A stretch of DNA of 64,000 nucleotides from Streptomyces venezuelae. GTDB taxonomy: Bacteria; Actinomycetota; Actinomycetes; Streptomycetales; Streptomycetaceae. The first letter of the stretch is position 1. Each line of letters opens with the position of its first letter. Location: positions 7,688,001 through 7,752,000 of the forward strand of contig NZ_CP029191.1 in assembly GCF_008642335.1 (NCBI RefSeq). The letters run 5' to 3'. Positions 8,934 to 18,017 of the stretch are shown in pieces. The notes under the pieces are model-generated. The model saw nothing but the letters and a program-made list of their open reading frames with translations, was not told the DNA's origin and ran no database searches. The translations under genes were made by a program, and so were the position numbers.

Positions 8934-10141
8934 GGGGCGGGTGTGGGTGTGGCGGTGGGGACGGGGGACCTGGACGAGAGGGGAGGTGCCGGAGGCTGCG
9001 GGATTCCGGCCCACGTGATCGTGAACGCCGCCCGGCGGGTCACCCTCGCCCCGTTCTTCGTCACGAGCGTCACGTCGATCACCGTCGGGCGGCGGCCACC
9101 GAACCCGTCCGGGCCCGGCAGGTCGACGGTGACCGTACCGTCCTTGCAGCACTTCTCCCTGGCGTTCTCGTCCCCGTAGGGCGTCAGGACCAGGGGTTCC
9201 CGGAGCTCGGCGGCGCGCAGTTCCACGGTCCTGGGCACATCGGGCCACGTGCCGTAGAGGCCGACCGACTCGCCGGGCGCGACACTGCGCTCCGTGGCCG
9301 CGATCTTGTTGCCGCAGGCCGCGGTCCCCGCCGGAGCGGACCGGAGCGCCACCTGCTCGGCGGGATGCCGCCGGTAGTACGCGACGAAGCGCCGCAGGAC
9401 AGCGAAGGCGTCACCGTCCTTGCAGAGGTACTCGCTGGTCCCGGGCCGGTAGCCCGCCGCGCGCAGCCCCGCTTCGGCGCGGATGGCGATGGCCAGGCCG
9501 GTCCGCTCGCCGTGCGCGGCCTTGCAGATGCCGGCGAGCCCTTCGATGACCTTCCAGGCCTGCGGGGTCGCCGAGTTGTCGGGCCGTTTCTCGGGGTCGG
9601 TGGCGCTGTCGTACGGCAGTTGGCACTCGCCCCGCTGAAGCAGGTCGTACATGCTGTCCGGCTCCGGCGCGTCGTCCGTGTTCGGTGACTTGGGGCCCCA
9701 CGGCAGCCAGCCGGGAGGTGTCCCGCCCCCACGATTGCCGCCCCCGCCCCCGCCATCGCCTCCGCCGCCCGCTCCGGCGGCCCCGCCGTCGCCCCCGTCC
9801 GAGCCGCCGGTCTGCCAGGAGCCGCTGGACGACCCGCCGGTGCCCCCCGTACCCCCGTCCGTACCACCGCCCGACGTCCCGCCCGCCGTGTCGCCCCCGC
9901 CCGAACCGCCGCTCCCGCTGCCGCCCGACGTGTCGGCACCACCGCCACCGGTGCTCGTCCCCGTACTCGTGTCCGAACTGATGCCACCGTCGGGGGAGCC
10001 GCCACCGCCTCCCCGCGCCCCGCCGCCGGGCGATGCGACACCCCGTATCCCGAAGAACAGCCCCACCACCAGGACGAATCCGACGACGGCGAAGGCCCAG
10101 GGCGGTACGCGGTCGGCACCTGAACCGAAGCGAACAGCCAT
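8930..10141 (-). CDS. Membrane-tethered protein with long Gly/Ser linker and Cys-containing outer domain
   Basis: A 403-residue protein of unknown family. One membrane helix near residues 14-34 (PWAFAVVGFVLVVGLFFGI) is followed by about 100 residues that are almost only Gly, Ser, Thr and Asp. The outer domain (residues about 145-385) carries six Cys (GECQLP, AGICKAA, YLCKDG, AACGNK, KCCKDG), likely forming disulfides outside the cell. The tail is Pro/Thr-rich. It heads the operon with the polytopic protein and the PLC-like enzyme. The linker would span the wall and display the domain. Start is the ATG at 10141. Confidence 0.7.
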   Translation of the reverse strand: MAVRFGSGADRVPPWAFAVVGFVLVVGLFFGIRGVASPGGGARGGGGGSPDGGISSDTSTGTSTGGGGADTSGGSGSGGSGGGDTAGGTSGGGTDGGTGGTGGSSSGSWQTGGSDGGDGGAAGAGGGGDGGGGGGNRGGGTPPGWLPWGPKSPNTDDAPEPDSMYDLLQRGECQLPYDSATDPEKRPDNSATPQAWKVIEGLAGICKAAHGERTGLAIAIRAEAGLRAAGYRPGTSEYLCKDGDAFAVLRRFVAYYRRHPAEQVALRSAPAGTAACGNKIAATERSVAPGESVGLYGTWPDVPRTVELRAAELREPLVLTPYGDENAREKCCKDGTVTVDLPGPDGFGGRRPTVIDVTLVTKNGARVTRRAAFTITWAGIPQPPAPPLSSRSPVPTATPTPAP

Positions 10142-10225
10142 GACGGCACCCCCGTTTCGCTTCCTTTCATGATGCTGCGGAGGGGGGCAGTCCGGAGTGT
10201 TTTCGGGCGACCGGGCCCGCGCGGC

Positions 10226-10768
<543 letters not shown>

Positions 10769-10783
10769 GACCACCAGCGTTCA

Positions 10784-10812
10784 GTAAGGGTCTTAGCCAC
10801 CACAACCCTTAC
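10784..10812. promoter_or_regulatory. 8-bp inverted repeat between GNAT and LysR genes, likely LysR operator
   Basis: GTAAGGGT (10784-10791) and ACCCTTAC (10805-10812) are exact reverse complements 13 bases apart, in the 61-bp divergent gap. LysR proteins bind such dyads and usually control a divergent gene and themselves. Confidence 0.6.
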
Positions 10813-10829
10813 GTTCTATGCTCCCGGTC

Positions 10830-11783
10830 ATGGGACATAGAAACGCCGATACCGATGCCGATACCGGCGCCGGCGCCGAGGTCACCCCCTCCCTCGACCT
10901 GAACCAGCTCCGCACCTTCCTCGCCGTCTACCGCTCCGGGTCCTTCACCGCGGCCGCCCGCCTCCTTGGCCTGTCGCAGCCCACGGTCACCGCGCAGATC
11001 CGGTCCCTGGAGCGCAGGCTCGACCGGGAACTGTTCGAGCGGCTTCCGCGCGGCGCGGCGCCCGCGCCCTTCGCGGACGAGCTGGCGGCCCGCATCGTCG
11101 ACCCGCTGGACGCGCTCGCCGAGGTCGCGGGCCACGCCGACGACAGCTCCGCGGAACCCGTGCACCTGGCGGGACCGGCGGAGCTCCTCTCCCACTGCGT
11201 ACTGCCGCGGATCGCGCCCCTGGTGGAGAAGGGCGTGGTGCTGCGCGTCGCGACCGGCCTGACGGACGACCTCCTGGAGGAACTGCGCGCGGGCCGGCAC
11301 GACCTGCTGATCGCCACGGCCCGCCCCCGCGGCCGGACGTTGGCTTCCGTGCCTCTCGCCGACGAGGAGTTCGTCCTGGTCACCTCCGCGGTCTGGGCGG
11401 AGCGGATCGGCGGGGCGGCGCGGTTCGCCGTCGACGGCCCCGCGGTGCTGCACGGCGTCCCTCTCGTGGCGTACGCCGATGACCTGCCCATCGTCCGCCG
11501 GTACTGGCGGCACGTCTTCGGCAGGCGCCTGGTCTGCAAGCCCGCCGTCACCATGCCGGACCTGCGCGCGGTCAAGGCGGCCGTCGTGGGCGGCGCGGGC
11601 TTCAGCGTGCTGCCCCGCTACCTGTGCGCCGACGAACTGGCGTCCGGCGCACTGGTCCTGCTCAACGACCCGGACGACCCGCCCATCAACACGGGGTACC
11701 TCGTCCAGCGCCCCGGCTCCTCGGACAACCCGCACGTGGCGCTGGTCAGGGACCACCTGCTGGAGTCCGCGCGCGGCTGGTAG
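10830..11783 (+). CDS. LysR family transcriptional regulator
   Basis: About 317 residues. The N-terminal winged HTH is plain: LDLNQLRTFLAVYRSGSFTAAARLLGLSQPTVTAQI (split here by the usual LysR spacing) followed by SLERRLDRELFERL. The C-terminal effector domain (residues about 95-310) includes the LLEELRAGRHDLLIAT strand-turn seen in LysR sensors. An ATG at 10818 gives four more residues; neither start has a clear Shine-Dalgarno. It is transcribed away from a GNAT gene with a dyad between them, so that gene is the likely target. The effector is unknown. Confidence 0.88.
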   Translation: MGHRNADTDADTGAGAEVTPSLDLNQLRTFLAVYRSGSFTAAARLLGLSQPTVTAQIRSLERRLDRELFERLPRGAAPAPFADELAARIVDPLDALAEVAGHADDSSAEPVHLAGPAELLSHCVLPRIAPLVEKGVVLRVATGLTDDLLEELRAGRHDLLIATARPRGRTLASVPLADEEFVLVTSAVWAERIGGAARFAVDGPAVLHGVPLVAYADDLPIVRRYWRHVFGRRLVCKPAVTMPDLRAVKAAVVGGAGFSVLPRYLCADELASGALVLLNDPDDPPINTGYLVQRPGSSDNPHVALVRDHLLESARGW

Positions 11784-11835
11784 CCACGGGTGCCCGAAGA
11801 GGTCCTCCACGCATCACCGGGGTACGCGGCCGCGA

Positions 11836-12486
11836 TCAGTCTTCGGCGTCCCGCAGTTGCAGCCCGTTCTCCCAGATCGTGTTGAGCGTCGTGACGAGTC
11901 GCTCGTACGGGATGCGCTGCCCGAGCACGAACACCATGTACGCCATGCGGCTCACCATGACGGACAGGGCGTGCGCGGTGACGAGCGGGTCCAGGGACGT
12001 GTCGGCCCGGCCGCTCTCCTGAAGGGTGCGGATGAGCTTGGCGTTGCGCCGGGCGAACGCGTTGCCCCGCTCGATGCGCAGCGCCATGAACTGCTCGTCC
12101 ACCTGGGCGACCTGCTCGAACAGTGCCATGAGGCGGGCGTTCTTCTTGTACGCCCGCAGGTATTCGCGGTTCGACGCGTCGATGAGCTTCCGGGGGTCGG
12201 TGATGCCGGTGCGCTCGCGCAGGTGCGGGTGGAGCATCTCCTCCTGCACCTGCTCGACCAGCGCCTGGAAGATCTCTTCCTTGCTGTTGAAATACGTGTA
12301 GAACGACCCGGAGGCGACGTGGGCCGCTTTGGAGATGTCCGTGATGCGGGCGTCCAGGTACCCGTCGCGCTCGAACACCTCGCGCGCGGCGGCGATCAGT
12401 GCGGTGCGCGTCCTGACGCCACGGGCGCTGCGGGGCGTGATCGGTTGCTTCTGGCCGCCGTCCGCGGCCGGGGCCTGGGCCGTCAC
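11836..12486 (-). CDS. TetR family transcriptional regulator
   Basis: A 216-residue TetR-type repressor. The HTH occupies residues about 24-70: TRTALIAAAREVFERDGYLDA, then ITDISKAAHVASGSFYTYF and NSKEEIFQALVEQV. The C-terminal helices form the ligand domain. Its GTG overlaps the TGA of the epoxide hydrolase gene upstream, so the two are one unit. The divergent HAD/acyl-CoA dehydrogenase/SDR operon is the likely second target, and the ligand may be an acyl-CoA; both are inferences from context. Confidence 0.88.
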   Translation of the reverse strand: MTAQAPAADGGQKQPITPRSARGVRTRTALIAAAREVFERDGYLDARITDISKAAHVASGSFYTYFNSKEEIFQALVEQVQEEMLHPHLRERTGITDPRKLIDASNREYLRAYKKNARLMALFEQVAQVDEQFMALRIERGNAFARRNAKLIRTLQESGRADTSLDPLVTAHALSVMVSRMAYMVFVLGQRIPYERLVTTLNTIWENGLQLRDAED

Positions 12487-13427
12487 TTCTCGACCTGGGA
12501 GAGGAAGTCGAGGAGCGCGGCGTTGACCTCGTCGGGCCGCTGCTGCTGGATCCAGTGGCCGCCGTCCTCAAGCACGACGTGGGCGCGCTGATCGGTCAGC
12601 ATGTGGCCGTGGTCCTTCGCCGGCATGAACTGGCCGACGGGATCCTTGGAGCCGGTGAGGAACAGCGAGGGCTGGGTGACGCGGCGGTCGGCCAGGTGCT
12701 CGGTGAGCTCCCAGTTGCGGTCGAGGTTGCGGTAGTAGTTGAGGCCGCCGGTGAAGCCGGTGCGCTCGAACGACTCGACGTAGTAGGCGAGTTCCTCCTC
12801 GCTGAGCCACGGCGGGGGCGACGACGGCTCGTCGTGCCGCTCGGCCCACCGGGCGGAGTAGATCTCCTTCGCGACGAGCGTCCTGCGCACGTTGCGGCCG
12901 AGGGCCGCGTCCGCCGCGCCGGGCTCCTGGAACCAGACCATGTAGAAGTCGTCGCCGAGCCGCCTGCGCAGGATCGGGATCGGGGGCGCCGGGGCGCGCC
13001 GCGTCAGGGGCACGCTCATCCCGGCCACCGCGCGCACCCGCTCCGGGTGGGCCAGGGCCATCTGCCACACCACCATGGCGCCCCAGTCGTGCCCCACGAA
13101 GACGGCGTCGTCCGCGCCCGCGTCGTCGAGGACCGCCGACAAGTCGCCGCAGAGCGTCAGGATGTCGTACGCGTCGACGTCGGCGGGCCGCGAGCTCCCA
13201 CCGTATCCCCGCATGTCGGGGACGAGGACGCGGTATCCCGCGCTCGCCAGCGCGAAGACCTGGTGCCGCCAGGAGAACGCCAGCTCGGGGAAGCCGTGGC
13301 ACAGGACCACCGGGGGCCTGCCCGGCCGCCCCTCGCCGTGGTCGAAGACGCGCAGCGTGATGTCGCCCGACGTGACCTCGCGCGTCGCGACGCGCTCCCA
13401 CTCGGCGAGGGTGACGTGTGTCGGCAT
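12483..13427 (-). CDS. Epoxide hydrolase-type alpha/beta hydrolase
   Basis: A 314-residue enzyme of the Asp-nucleophile alpha/beta hydrolases. The HGFPE oxyanion motif, DMRGYGGSS, the nucleophile in VGHDWGAMV and the catalytic His in DGGHWIQQQRPDEV are all present, as in soluble epoxide hydrolases. The start is the ATG at 13427, with GGAGG eight bases upstream; earlier in-frame codons lie in the regulatory gap. It is coupled to the TetR gene and divergent from the HAD-led operon. HAD and epoxide hydrolase domains are fused in mammalian EPHX2, so finding them back to back is noteworthy. Confidence 0.88.
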   Translation of the reverse strand: MPTHVTLAEWERVATREVTSGDITLRVFDHGEGRPGRPPVVLCHGFPELAFSWRHQVFALASAGYRVLVPDMRGYGGSSRPADVDAYDILTLCGDLSAVLDDAGADDAVFVGHDWGAMVVWQMALAHPERVRAVAGMSVPLTRRAPAPPIPILRRRLGDDFYMVWFQEPGAADAALGRNVRRTLVAKEIYSARWAERHDEPSSPPPWLSEEELAYYVESFERTGFTGGLNYYRNLDRNWELTEHLADRRVTQPSLFLTGSKDPVGQFMPAKDHGHMLTDQRAHVVLEDGGHWIQQQRPDEVNAALLDFLSQVEK

Positions 13428-13464
13428 GGGCAGAACCTCCGTGGTCCGCGCTTCGAACTTGACG

Positions 13465-13540
13465 TTGAGTTCAATGTACAAGGCGGGGCCGCCCTTGCGG
13501 GGCGGGGCTTTCCGCACTCTTGAACCTGAACCCGGATTCA
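13465..13540. promoter_or_regulatory. Candidate TetR operators in the epoxide hydrolase/HAD divergent gap
   Basis: TTGAGTTCAA (13465-13474) is a near-palindrome, and TGAACCCGGATTCA (13527-13540) is a 14-bp palindrome with one mismatched pair. They share TGAA/TTCA half-sites and lie in the gap between the two divergent units that flank a TetR gene. Confidence 0.5.
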
Positions 13541-13582
13541 ATTACGTTGACGGAACCGGAGGCGAGCGAAGGCGCGGTGGCG

Positions 13583-14299
13583 ATGACGGCGGGTGGAGTG
13601 GACGTACGGGTGCGCACTGCGGTCCTGTTCGACTTCGGCGGGGTGCTGACCACCAGCGTGGTCACCGCGTTCGAGGAGATCGGCACCGAACTGGCCGACG
13701 ATCCGCGGCTGTTGCTCCGGCTCTTCTCGAAGGACGAGGAGAGCGGCGCCCTGCTCGTGGCGCACGAGGAGGGCCGCATCGGAGAGCCGGAGTTCGAGAA
13801 CGGCCTCGCGGCCCGGCTGCGGGACCACGGTGTAGCCGTCGAAGGCCCCGGCCTGGTGCGCCGCATACAGACCCGGCTGCGTCCCGACCCCGGCACGATC
13901 GCCCTCGTGGCGGCGTTGCGGACCGAGGGGCGACGCGTCGGCCTGCTCTCCAACTCCCTCGGGGACCACTGCTACGACGGCTTCGACCTGCCCGCGATGT
14001 TCGACGCCGTCACGGTGTCCGGGGACATCGGCGTACGCAAGCCGTCCCGCCGTGCCTACGCCATCGCGTGCGAGCGTCTCGGCGTACGGCCCGAGGACAC
14101 CGTGATGGTCGACGACCTGCCGCAGAACATCGTGGCGGCGGAACGGCTCGGCATCGCCGGGGTCGTCCACCGCGACGCGCCCACGACCGCGGCGCAGCTT
14201 GCCCGGCTCCTCGCGCCGGCGCCCGGCGCCGGTGCTGACGTCGCTGCACCAGGATTGCCAGACACACGACCGCTGGAGGACGACCCGTGTTCGACGTGA
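13583..14299 (+). CDS. HAD family hydrolase (EPHX2/ACAD10 N-domain type)
   Basis: A 238-residue haloacid-dehalogenase-fold phosphatase. Motif I is [11 protein letters not shown], motif II the GLLSNS segment, the Lys is in [10 protein letters not shown], and motif III is [17 protein letters not shown]. The second motif I Asp is replaced by Gly (DFGG), as in the HAD domains of EPHX2 and ACAD10, so phosphatase activity is not certain. The ATG at 13583 or the GTG at 13577 could start it; GAAGG lies just upstream of both. Its end overlaps the acyl-CoA dehydrogenase gene by 13 bp. Confidence 0.85.
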   Translation: MTAGGVDVRVRTAVLFDFGGVLTTSVVTAFEEIGTELADDPRLLLRLFSKDEESGALLVAHEEGRIGEPEFENGLAARLRDHGVAVEGPGLVRRIQTRLRPDPGTIALVAALRTEGRRVGLLSNSLGDHCYDGFDLPAMFDAVTVSGDIGVRKPSRRAYAIACERLGVRPEDTVMVDDLPQNIVAAERLGIAGVVHRDAPTTAAQLARLLAPAPGAGADVAAPGLPDTRPLEDDPCST

Positions 14300-15507
14300 C
14301 CGACAGGGCCAAGGAGTACCAGGAGCGGCTGCTCGCCTTCATGGACGAGCACGTCTACCCCGCGGAGGCGGTGTACGAGGCCCAGATGGCGGAGTCGGGC
14401 GACCCCCACTTCCACCCGCCGGTCCTCGAACAGCTCAAGGCCGAGGCGCGGAAGCAGGGCCTGTGGAACCTCTTCCACCCGCACCCCGAGTGGGGCCCGG
14501 GCCTCACCAACCTGGAGTACGCGACGCTGGCCGAGATCATGGGCCGCAGCGCGCACCTCGCCCCCGAGGCCACCAACTGCAACGCGCCGGACACCGGCAA
14601 CATGGAGGTCCTCACGCTCTTCGGCACCGAGGAGCACAAGGAGAAGTGGCTGAAGCCGCTGCTCGCCGGCGAGATCGCTTCCGCGTTCGCCATGACCGAG
14701 CCCGCCGTCGCCAGCTCCGACGCCCGCAACATCGAGATGCGGATGGTCCGCGACGGCGACGACTACGTCCTCAACGGCCGCAAGTGGTGGACCTCCAACG
14801 CCCTGCACAAGAACTGCCGGGTGCTCATCGTCATGGGCAAGACCGACCCGGACGGGCCGAGCCACCGCCGGCAGAGCATGATGGTCGTCCCGCTCGACAC
14901 CCCCGGCGTCACCGTCCTGCGCAACCTCCCCGTTTTCGGCTACCAGGACCGCGAGGGCCACGCGGAGGTGCTCTTCGAGGACGTACGCGTTCCCGCCACG
15001 GCGCTCCTCGCGGGCGAGGGCGACGGCTTCATGATCAGCCAGGCGCGGCTCGGCCCCGGACGCATCCACCACTGCATGCGCACGATCGGCATGGCGGAGC
15101 GCGCGCTGGACCTGATGATCGACCGCGCCCAGTCGCGTACGACGTTCGGGGCGCCGCTCGCCGACCGGGCGAACATCCAGGACTGGATCGCCGAGTCCCG
15201 CGTCGAGATCGACATGGCGCGGCTGCTGACCCTCAGGGCCGCACACCTGATGGACACCGTCGGCAACAAGGAGGCGCGGACGGAGATCGCCGCCATCAAG
15301 GTCGCCGCTCCCGAGGTCGCGCTCAAGGTCGTCGACCGGGCCATCCAGGTGCACGGCGGTGGCGGCGTCAGCGACGACTTCCCGCTCGCCAGCATGTACG
15401 CCCACCTGCGCACCCTGCGGCTCGCGGACGGTCCCGACGAGGTGCACAAGCGGGCCATCGCCCTGCGCGAACTGCGCCGCCGCGAGAACGAGCGGAGCGG
15501 CCGGTGA
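14287..15507 (+). CDS. Acyl-CoA dehydrogenase, ACAD10/11 type
   Basis: A 406-residue flavoenzyme that would oxidise an acyl-CoA at the alpha-beta bond. Visible family features are [15 protein letters not shown] (FAD/substrate loop), [14 protein letters not shown], the helix [19 protein letters not shown], and the C-terminal [15 protein letters not shown]. Length and motifs match the ACAD10/11-like bacterial branch, which acts on hydroxylated or longer substrates. GTG start, overlapping the HAD gene; its TGA overlaps the GTG of the SDR gene. The chain HAD-ACAD-SDR mimics the domains of human ACAD10 without its kinase-like domain. Confidence 0.9.
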   Translation: MFDVTDRAKEYQERLLAFMDEHVYPAEAVYEAQMAESGDPHFHPPVLEQLKAEARKQGLWNLFHPHPEWGPGLTNLEYATLAEIMGRSAHLAPEATNCNAPDTGNMEVLTLFGTEEHKEKWLKPLLAGEIASAFAMTEPAVASSDARNIEMRMVRDGDDYVLNGRKWWTSNALHKNCRVLIVMGKTDPDGPSHRRQSMMVVPLDTPGVTVLRNLPVFGYQDREGHAEVLFEDVRVPATALLAGEGDGFMISQARLGPGRIHHCMRTIGMAERALDLMIDRAQSRTTFGAPLADRANIQDWIAESRVEIDMARLLTLRAAHLMDTVGNKEARTEIAAIKVAAPEVALKVVDRAIQVHGGGGVSDDFPLASMYAHLRTLRLADGPDEVHKRAIALRELRRRENERSGR

Positions 15508-16274
15508 GCGCGCCGCGTGCCGGGCAGGGGTCCCTGGCCGGGAAAGTCGCCGTCGTCACCGGCGCCTCGCGGGGCATCGGACTCGCGGCGGCCGCCGCGC
15601 TGCGCGACCGCGGCGCGCGGGTCGTGGTCACCTCGCGCAGCGAGGAGCGCGACAAGGAGGCGGCGTCACGACTCGGCGACGGGGTGGCCGGATTCGGGGC
15701 CCACGCCACCGACGAGGAGGCCGCGCGTGCCTGTGTCGAGCACACCGTCGCGACGTACGGCAGCCTCGACATCCTCGTCAACAACGCCGGTACGAACCCC
15801 GCGTACGGTCCGGTCGTCGATCAGGACCACGGGCGCTTCGCCAAGACGATGGACGTCAACCTCTGGGCGCCGATCCTGTGGACGTCGCTCGCGGTGAAGG
15901 CATGGATGGGCGAGCATGGCGGCTCCGTCGTCAACACCGCATCCATCGGTGGCCTCACGGTCGCCCAGGACGTCGGCATCTACCACGTCTCCAAGGCGGC
16001 ACTCATCCACCTCACCAAGCAACTCGCCTTGGAACTGGCCCCCAAGGTCCGCGTCAACGCCATCGCACCCGGAGTGGTCCGCACCAGGCTCGCCGAGGCG
16101 TTGTGGGAGGAGAACGAAGCGAAGGTCGCCGCGGCCACGCCCCTCGGACGCATCGGCGAACCCGAGGACCTGGGCGAGGCCGTGGCCTTCCTCGCCGGGG
16201 AGGGCGCCCGCTGGATCACGGGGGAGACCCTCGTGGTGGACGGCGGCCAGCTCCTCGGCGGCGGCCCGTTGTAA
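15504..16274 (+). CDS. SDR family oxidoreductase
   Basis: A 256-residue classical short-chain dehydrogenase. [10 protein letters not shown] binds the dinucleotide, NNAG follows, and the catalytic Ser (NTASIGG), Tyr and Lys (YHVSKAAL) are intact. Arg in VVVTSRSEE after the second strand favours NADP(H). The GTG start overlaps the stop of the acyl-CoA dehydrogenase gene by three bases, so the two are coupled. It likely oxidises the hydroxyacyl intermediate of the same pathway; the substrate is inferred. Confidence 0.9.
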   Translation: MSAPRAGQGSLAGKVAVVTGASRGIGLAAAAALRDRGARVVVTSRSEERDKEAASRLGDGVAGFGAHATDEEAARACVEHTVATYGSLDILVNNAGTNPAYGPVVDQDHGRFAKTMDVNLWAPILWTSLAVKAWMGEHGGSVVNTASIGGLTVAQDVGIYHVSKAALIHLTKQLALELAPKVRVNAIAPGVVRTRLAEALWEENEAKVAAATPLGRIGEPEDLGEAVAFLAGEGARWITGETLVVDGGQLLGGGPL

Positions 16275-16347
16275 CGCGCCGCTGTGACGTTCCGGCTACC
16301 GCTCGCCCTCCGTACCGCTTGACGTCGCCCGATGTTCGCCCCCGCGT

Positions 16348-16371
16348 CACCCGCCCGCGCGGTGGCGGGTG
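16348..16371. terminator. Stem-loop after the HAD-ACAD-SDR operon
   Basis: CACCCGCC (16348-16355) and GGCGGGTG (16364-16371) form an 8-bp stem with an 8-base loop, 74 bases past the SDR stop and before pstS. No T-run. It is a plausible terminator or part of the pstS leader. Confidence 0.4.
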
Positions 16372-16425
16372 CGAGCATCTGGGGTCAGGCCGAGATCCAT
16401 TCCGCGGTACCCCGAGGGGACAACG

Positions 16426-17583
16426 TTGCAACGCCCACGTCCAGGACGTACGTACCACCACGGAGGGAGAGCGCGCGCCGCGGTCTCCCTCACCGCTCTG
16501 CTGTCGCTGTCCCTGACGGGATGCGGTGTCGCGGGGCTCGGGGGCGACGGTGACGACGGAGGTGGTGACGCGGGCGCCGGTGCCGCGGCCGTCGCGGGGA
16601 TCGACTGCGCCGCCGCGGGCAAGGTCCAGGGGACCGGCTCGAGCGCGCAGCAGAACGCGATGAAGTACTGGATCAAGCACTATCAGCGCGCGTGCCCGAA
16701 GGTGCGGATCGCGTACAACCCGATCGGGTCGGGCGCGGGCGGCGCGCAGTTCCTGCGGGGCGCGACCGCGTTCGGCGGCTCCGACAGCGTACTCAAGCCC
16801 GATGAGGTCGAGCGCTCCAGGGACGTCTGCCGGGGCGGGCGCGCCATCGACCTGCCCATGGCCGGCGGCCCCATCGCGATCGGCTACGACGTCCCCGGCG
16901 TCGACGGCCTGGTGCTCGACGCCCTCACCCTCGCCAAGATCTTCGACCGGAAGATCACCGTGTGGGACGACCCGCTGATCCGGCGGCTCAACCCGGGCAC
17001 CGACCTCCCTTCGATGCCCATCCGACCCGTGCACCGGTCGGACGACTCCGGCACGACGCAGAACTTCCAGGCCTACCTCGCGGGCGCGGCCCCCACGGCG
17101 TGGCCCCACCTGGTGGCCAAGTCCTGGCAGGGGAGGGGCGGCGCGTCCGCGAGCGGGTCGAGCGGGGTCGCATCGGAGGTGACCTCCGGCGTCGGAGCGA
17201 TCGGGTACTTCGAGCTGTCCTTCGCGCGCGCCCGCCAGATCAAGACGGTGAGCATCGACACGGGCGCGCCCGCCCCGGTCGCGCCGACGCCCGCGACGGC
17301 GTCGAAGGGCATCGCGGCCGCGGAGGTCGCCGGCCGGGGCAAGGACATGAAGCTGAAGTTCCGCTACGGCGCGTCGACGCCGGACGCGTACCCGATCGTC
17401 CAGGTGACGTACGAGATCGTCTGCGACAAGGGAAACCAGCGGGCGACCCTGCCCGCGCTCAAGTCCTTCCTCACCTACACGGCGAGCAGGGTGGGCCAGA
17501 AGGACCTGTCACGCCTGAACTACGCACCGCTGCCGGAGTCGGTCGCGGGCCAGGTGCGGGACGTGGTGGACACGCTCTCCTGA
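16426..17583 (+). CDS. Phosphate-binding lipoprotein, PstS-like
   Basis: A 385-residue secreted lipoprotein. The signal ends LLSLSLTGCG, with the lipobox Cys about 33 residues in, followed by a Gly/Asp-rich tether. The mature part has the PstS phosphate-site segments GTGSSAQQNAMKYW, IGSGAGGAQFLRG, FGGSDS, and HRSDDSGTTQNFQAYL. PstS binds inorganic phosphate for the PstCAB importer. The TTG at 16426 is preferred: GAGGGG lies five bases upstream and it begins LQRPRPGRTY right before the basic signal region; the only upstream ATG has no such site. No pstC, pstA or pstB follows, so this copy stands alone here. Confidence 0.85.
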   Translation: MQRPRPGRTYHHGGRARAAVSLTALLSLSLTGCGVAGLGGDGDDGGGDAGAGAAAVAGIDCAAAGKVQGTGSSAQQNAMKYWIKHYQRACPKVRIAYNPIGSGAGGAQFLRGATAFGGSDSVLKPDEVERSRDVCRGGRAIDLPMAGGPIAIGYDVPGVDGLVLDALTLAKIFDRKITVWDDPLIRRLNPGTDLPSMPIRPVHRSDDSGTTQNFQAYLAGAAPTAWPHLVAKSWQGRGGASASGSSGVASEVTSGVGAIGYFELSFARARQIKTVSIDTGAPAPVAPTPATASKGIAAAEVAGRGKDMKLKFRYGASTPDAYPIVQVTYEIVCDKGNQRATLPALKSFLTYTASRVGQKDLSRLNYAPLPESVAGQVRDVVDTLS

Positions 17584-17670
17584 CGCGCGCCGGGCGTCGG
17601 GGCGCGGGCCGGCGCGATGCGGCCTCGGCCGCCGCAGCTGAGACCGCCCGCCCCGCCACCCGCACTCTCA

Positions 17671-17993
17671 GGCGACCGCCGTCCCCTGCGCGACATGGAG
17701 GCGCTCTCCGCGGCCGGTGTCCCCGTCTATGCCGAGCGCGGCCGGAACGGCGGGTTCGCGTTGCTGCCCGACTTTCGGGCGGCCCTCACCGGACTGAACC
17801 CTCGGCTCGGCGCTCGCATCGGCCATGCACAAAGTGTTCGACACGGTGGACCCGATCGGCCTGGTCACCGTGCGCGGCCAGGGTTACCTGTCGGCCGTGC
17901 GTGGCGGCGCCGACCGCACGTACCCGCTGTCCCGGGTGCGGGTTCGCCGAGGCGCTCGACGAACCCGCGCCCGGAGTGGCAGCGCACCTCCCT
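17671..17993 (+). pseudogene. Decayed WYL-domain (YafY-type) transcriptional regulator
   Basis: Three frames carry successive pieces of one family. Frame one gives PLRDMEALSAAGVPVYAERG and then NGGFALLPDF, the end of the HTH of YafY/WYL regulators. After a large gap, another frame gives TVDPIGLVTVRGQGYL and then RTYPLSRV, the WYL core. A third frame gives GFAEALDEPA, the next WYL segment. The middle of the protein and its start are missing, so at least one deletion and one frameshift have occurred. It lies between pstS and the P450 gene, both intact. Confidence 0.7.
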
Positions 17994-18017
17994 GCGCGAC
18001 CGCGCCGCCGCCGCGCT

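Noticed and set aside
5685-9179. A 1164-codon plus-strand frame through the PLC-like operon
   Set aside because: It is Arg/Gly/Val-rich with no domains, and the minus-strand frames have membrane helices, overlaps and motifs.
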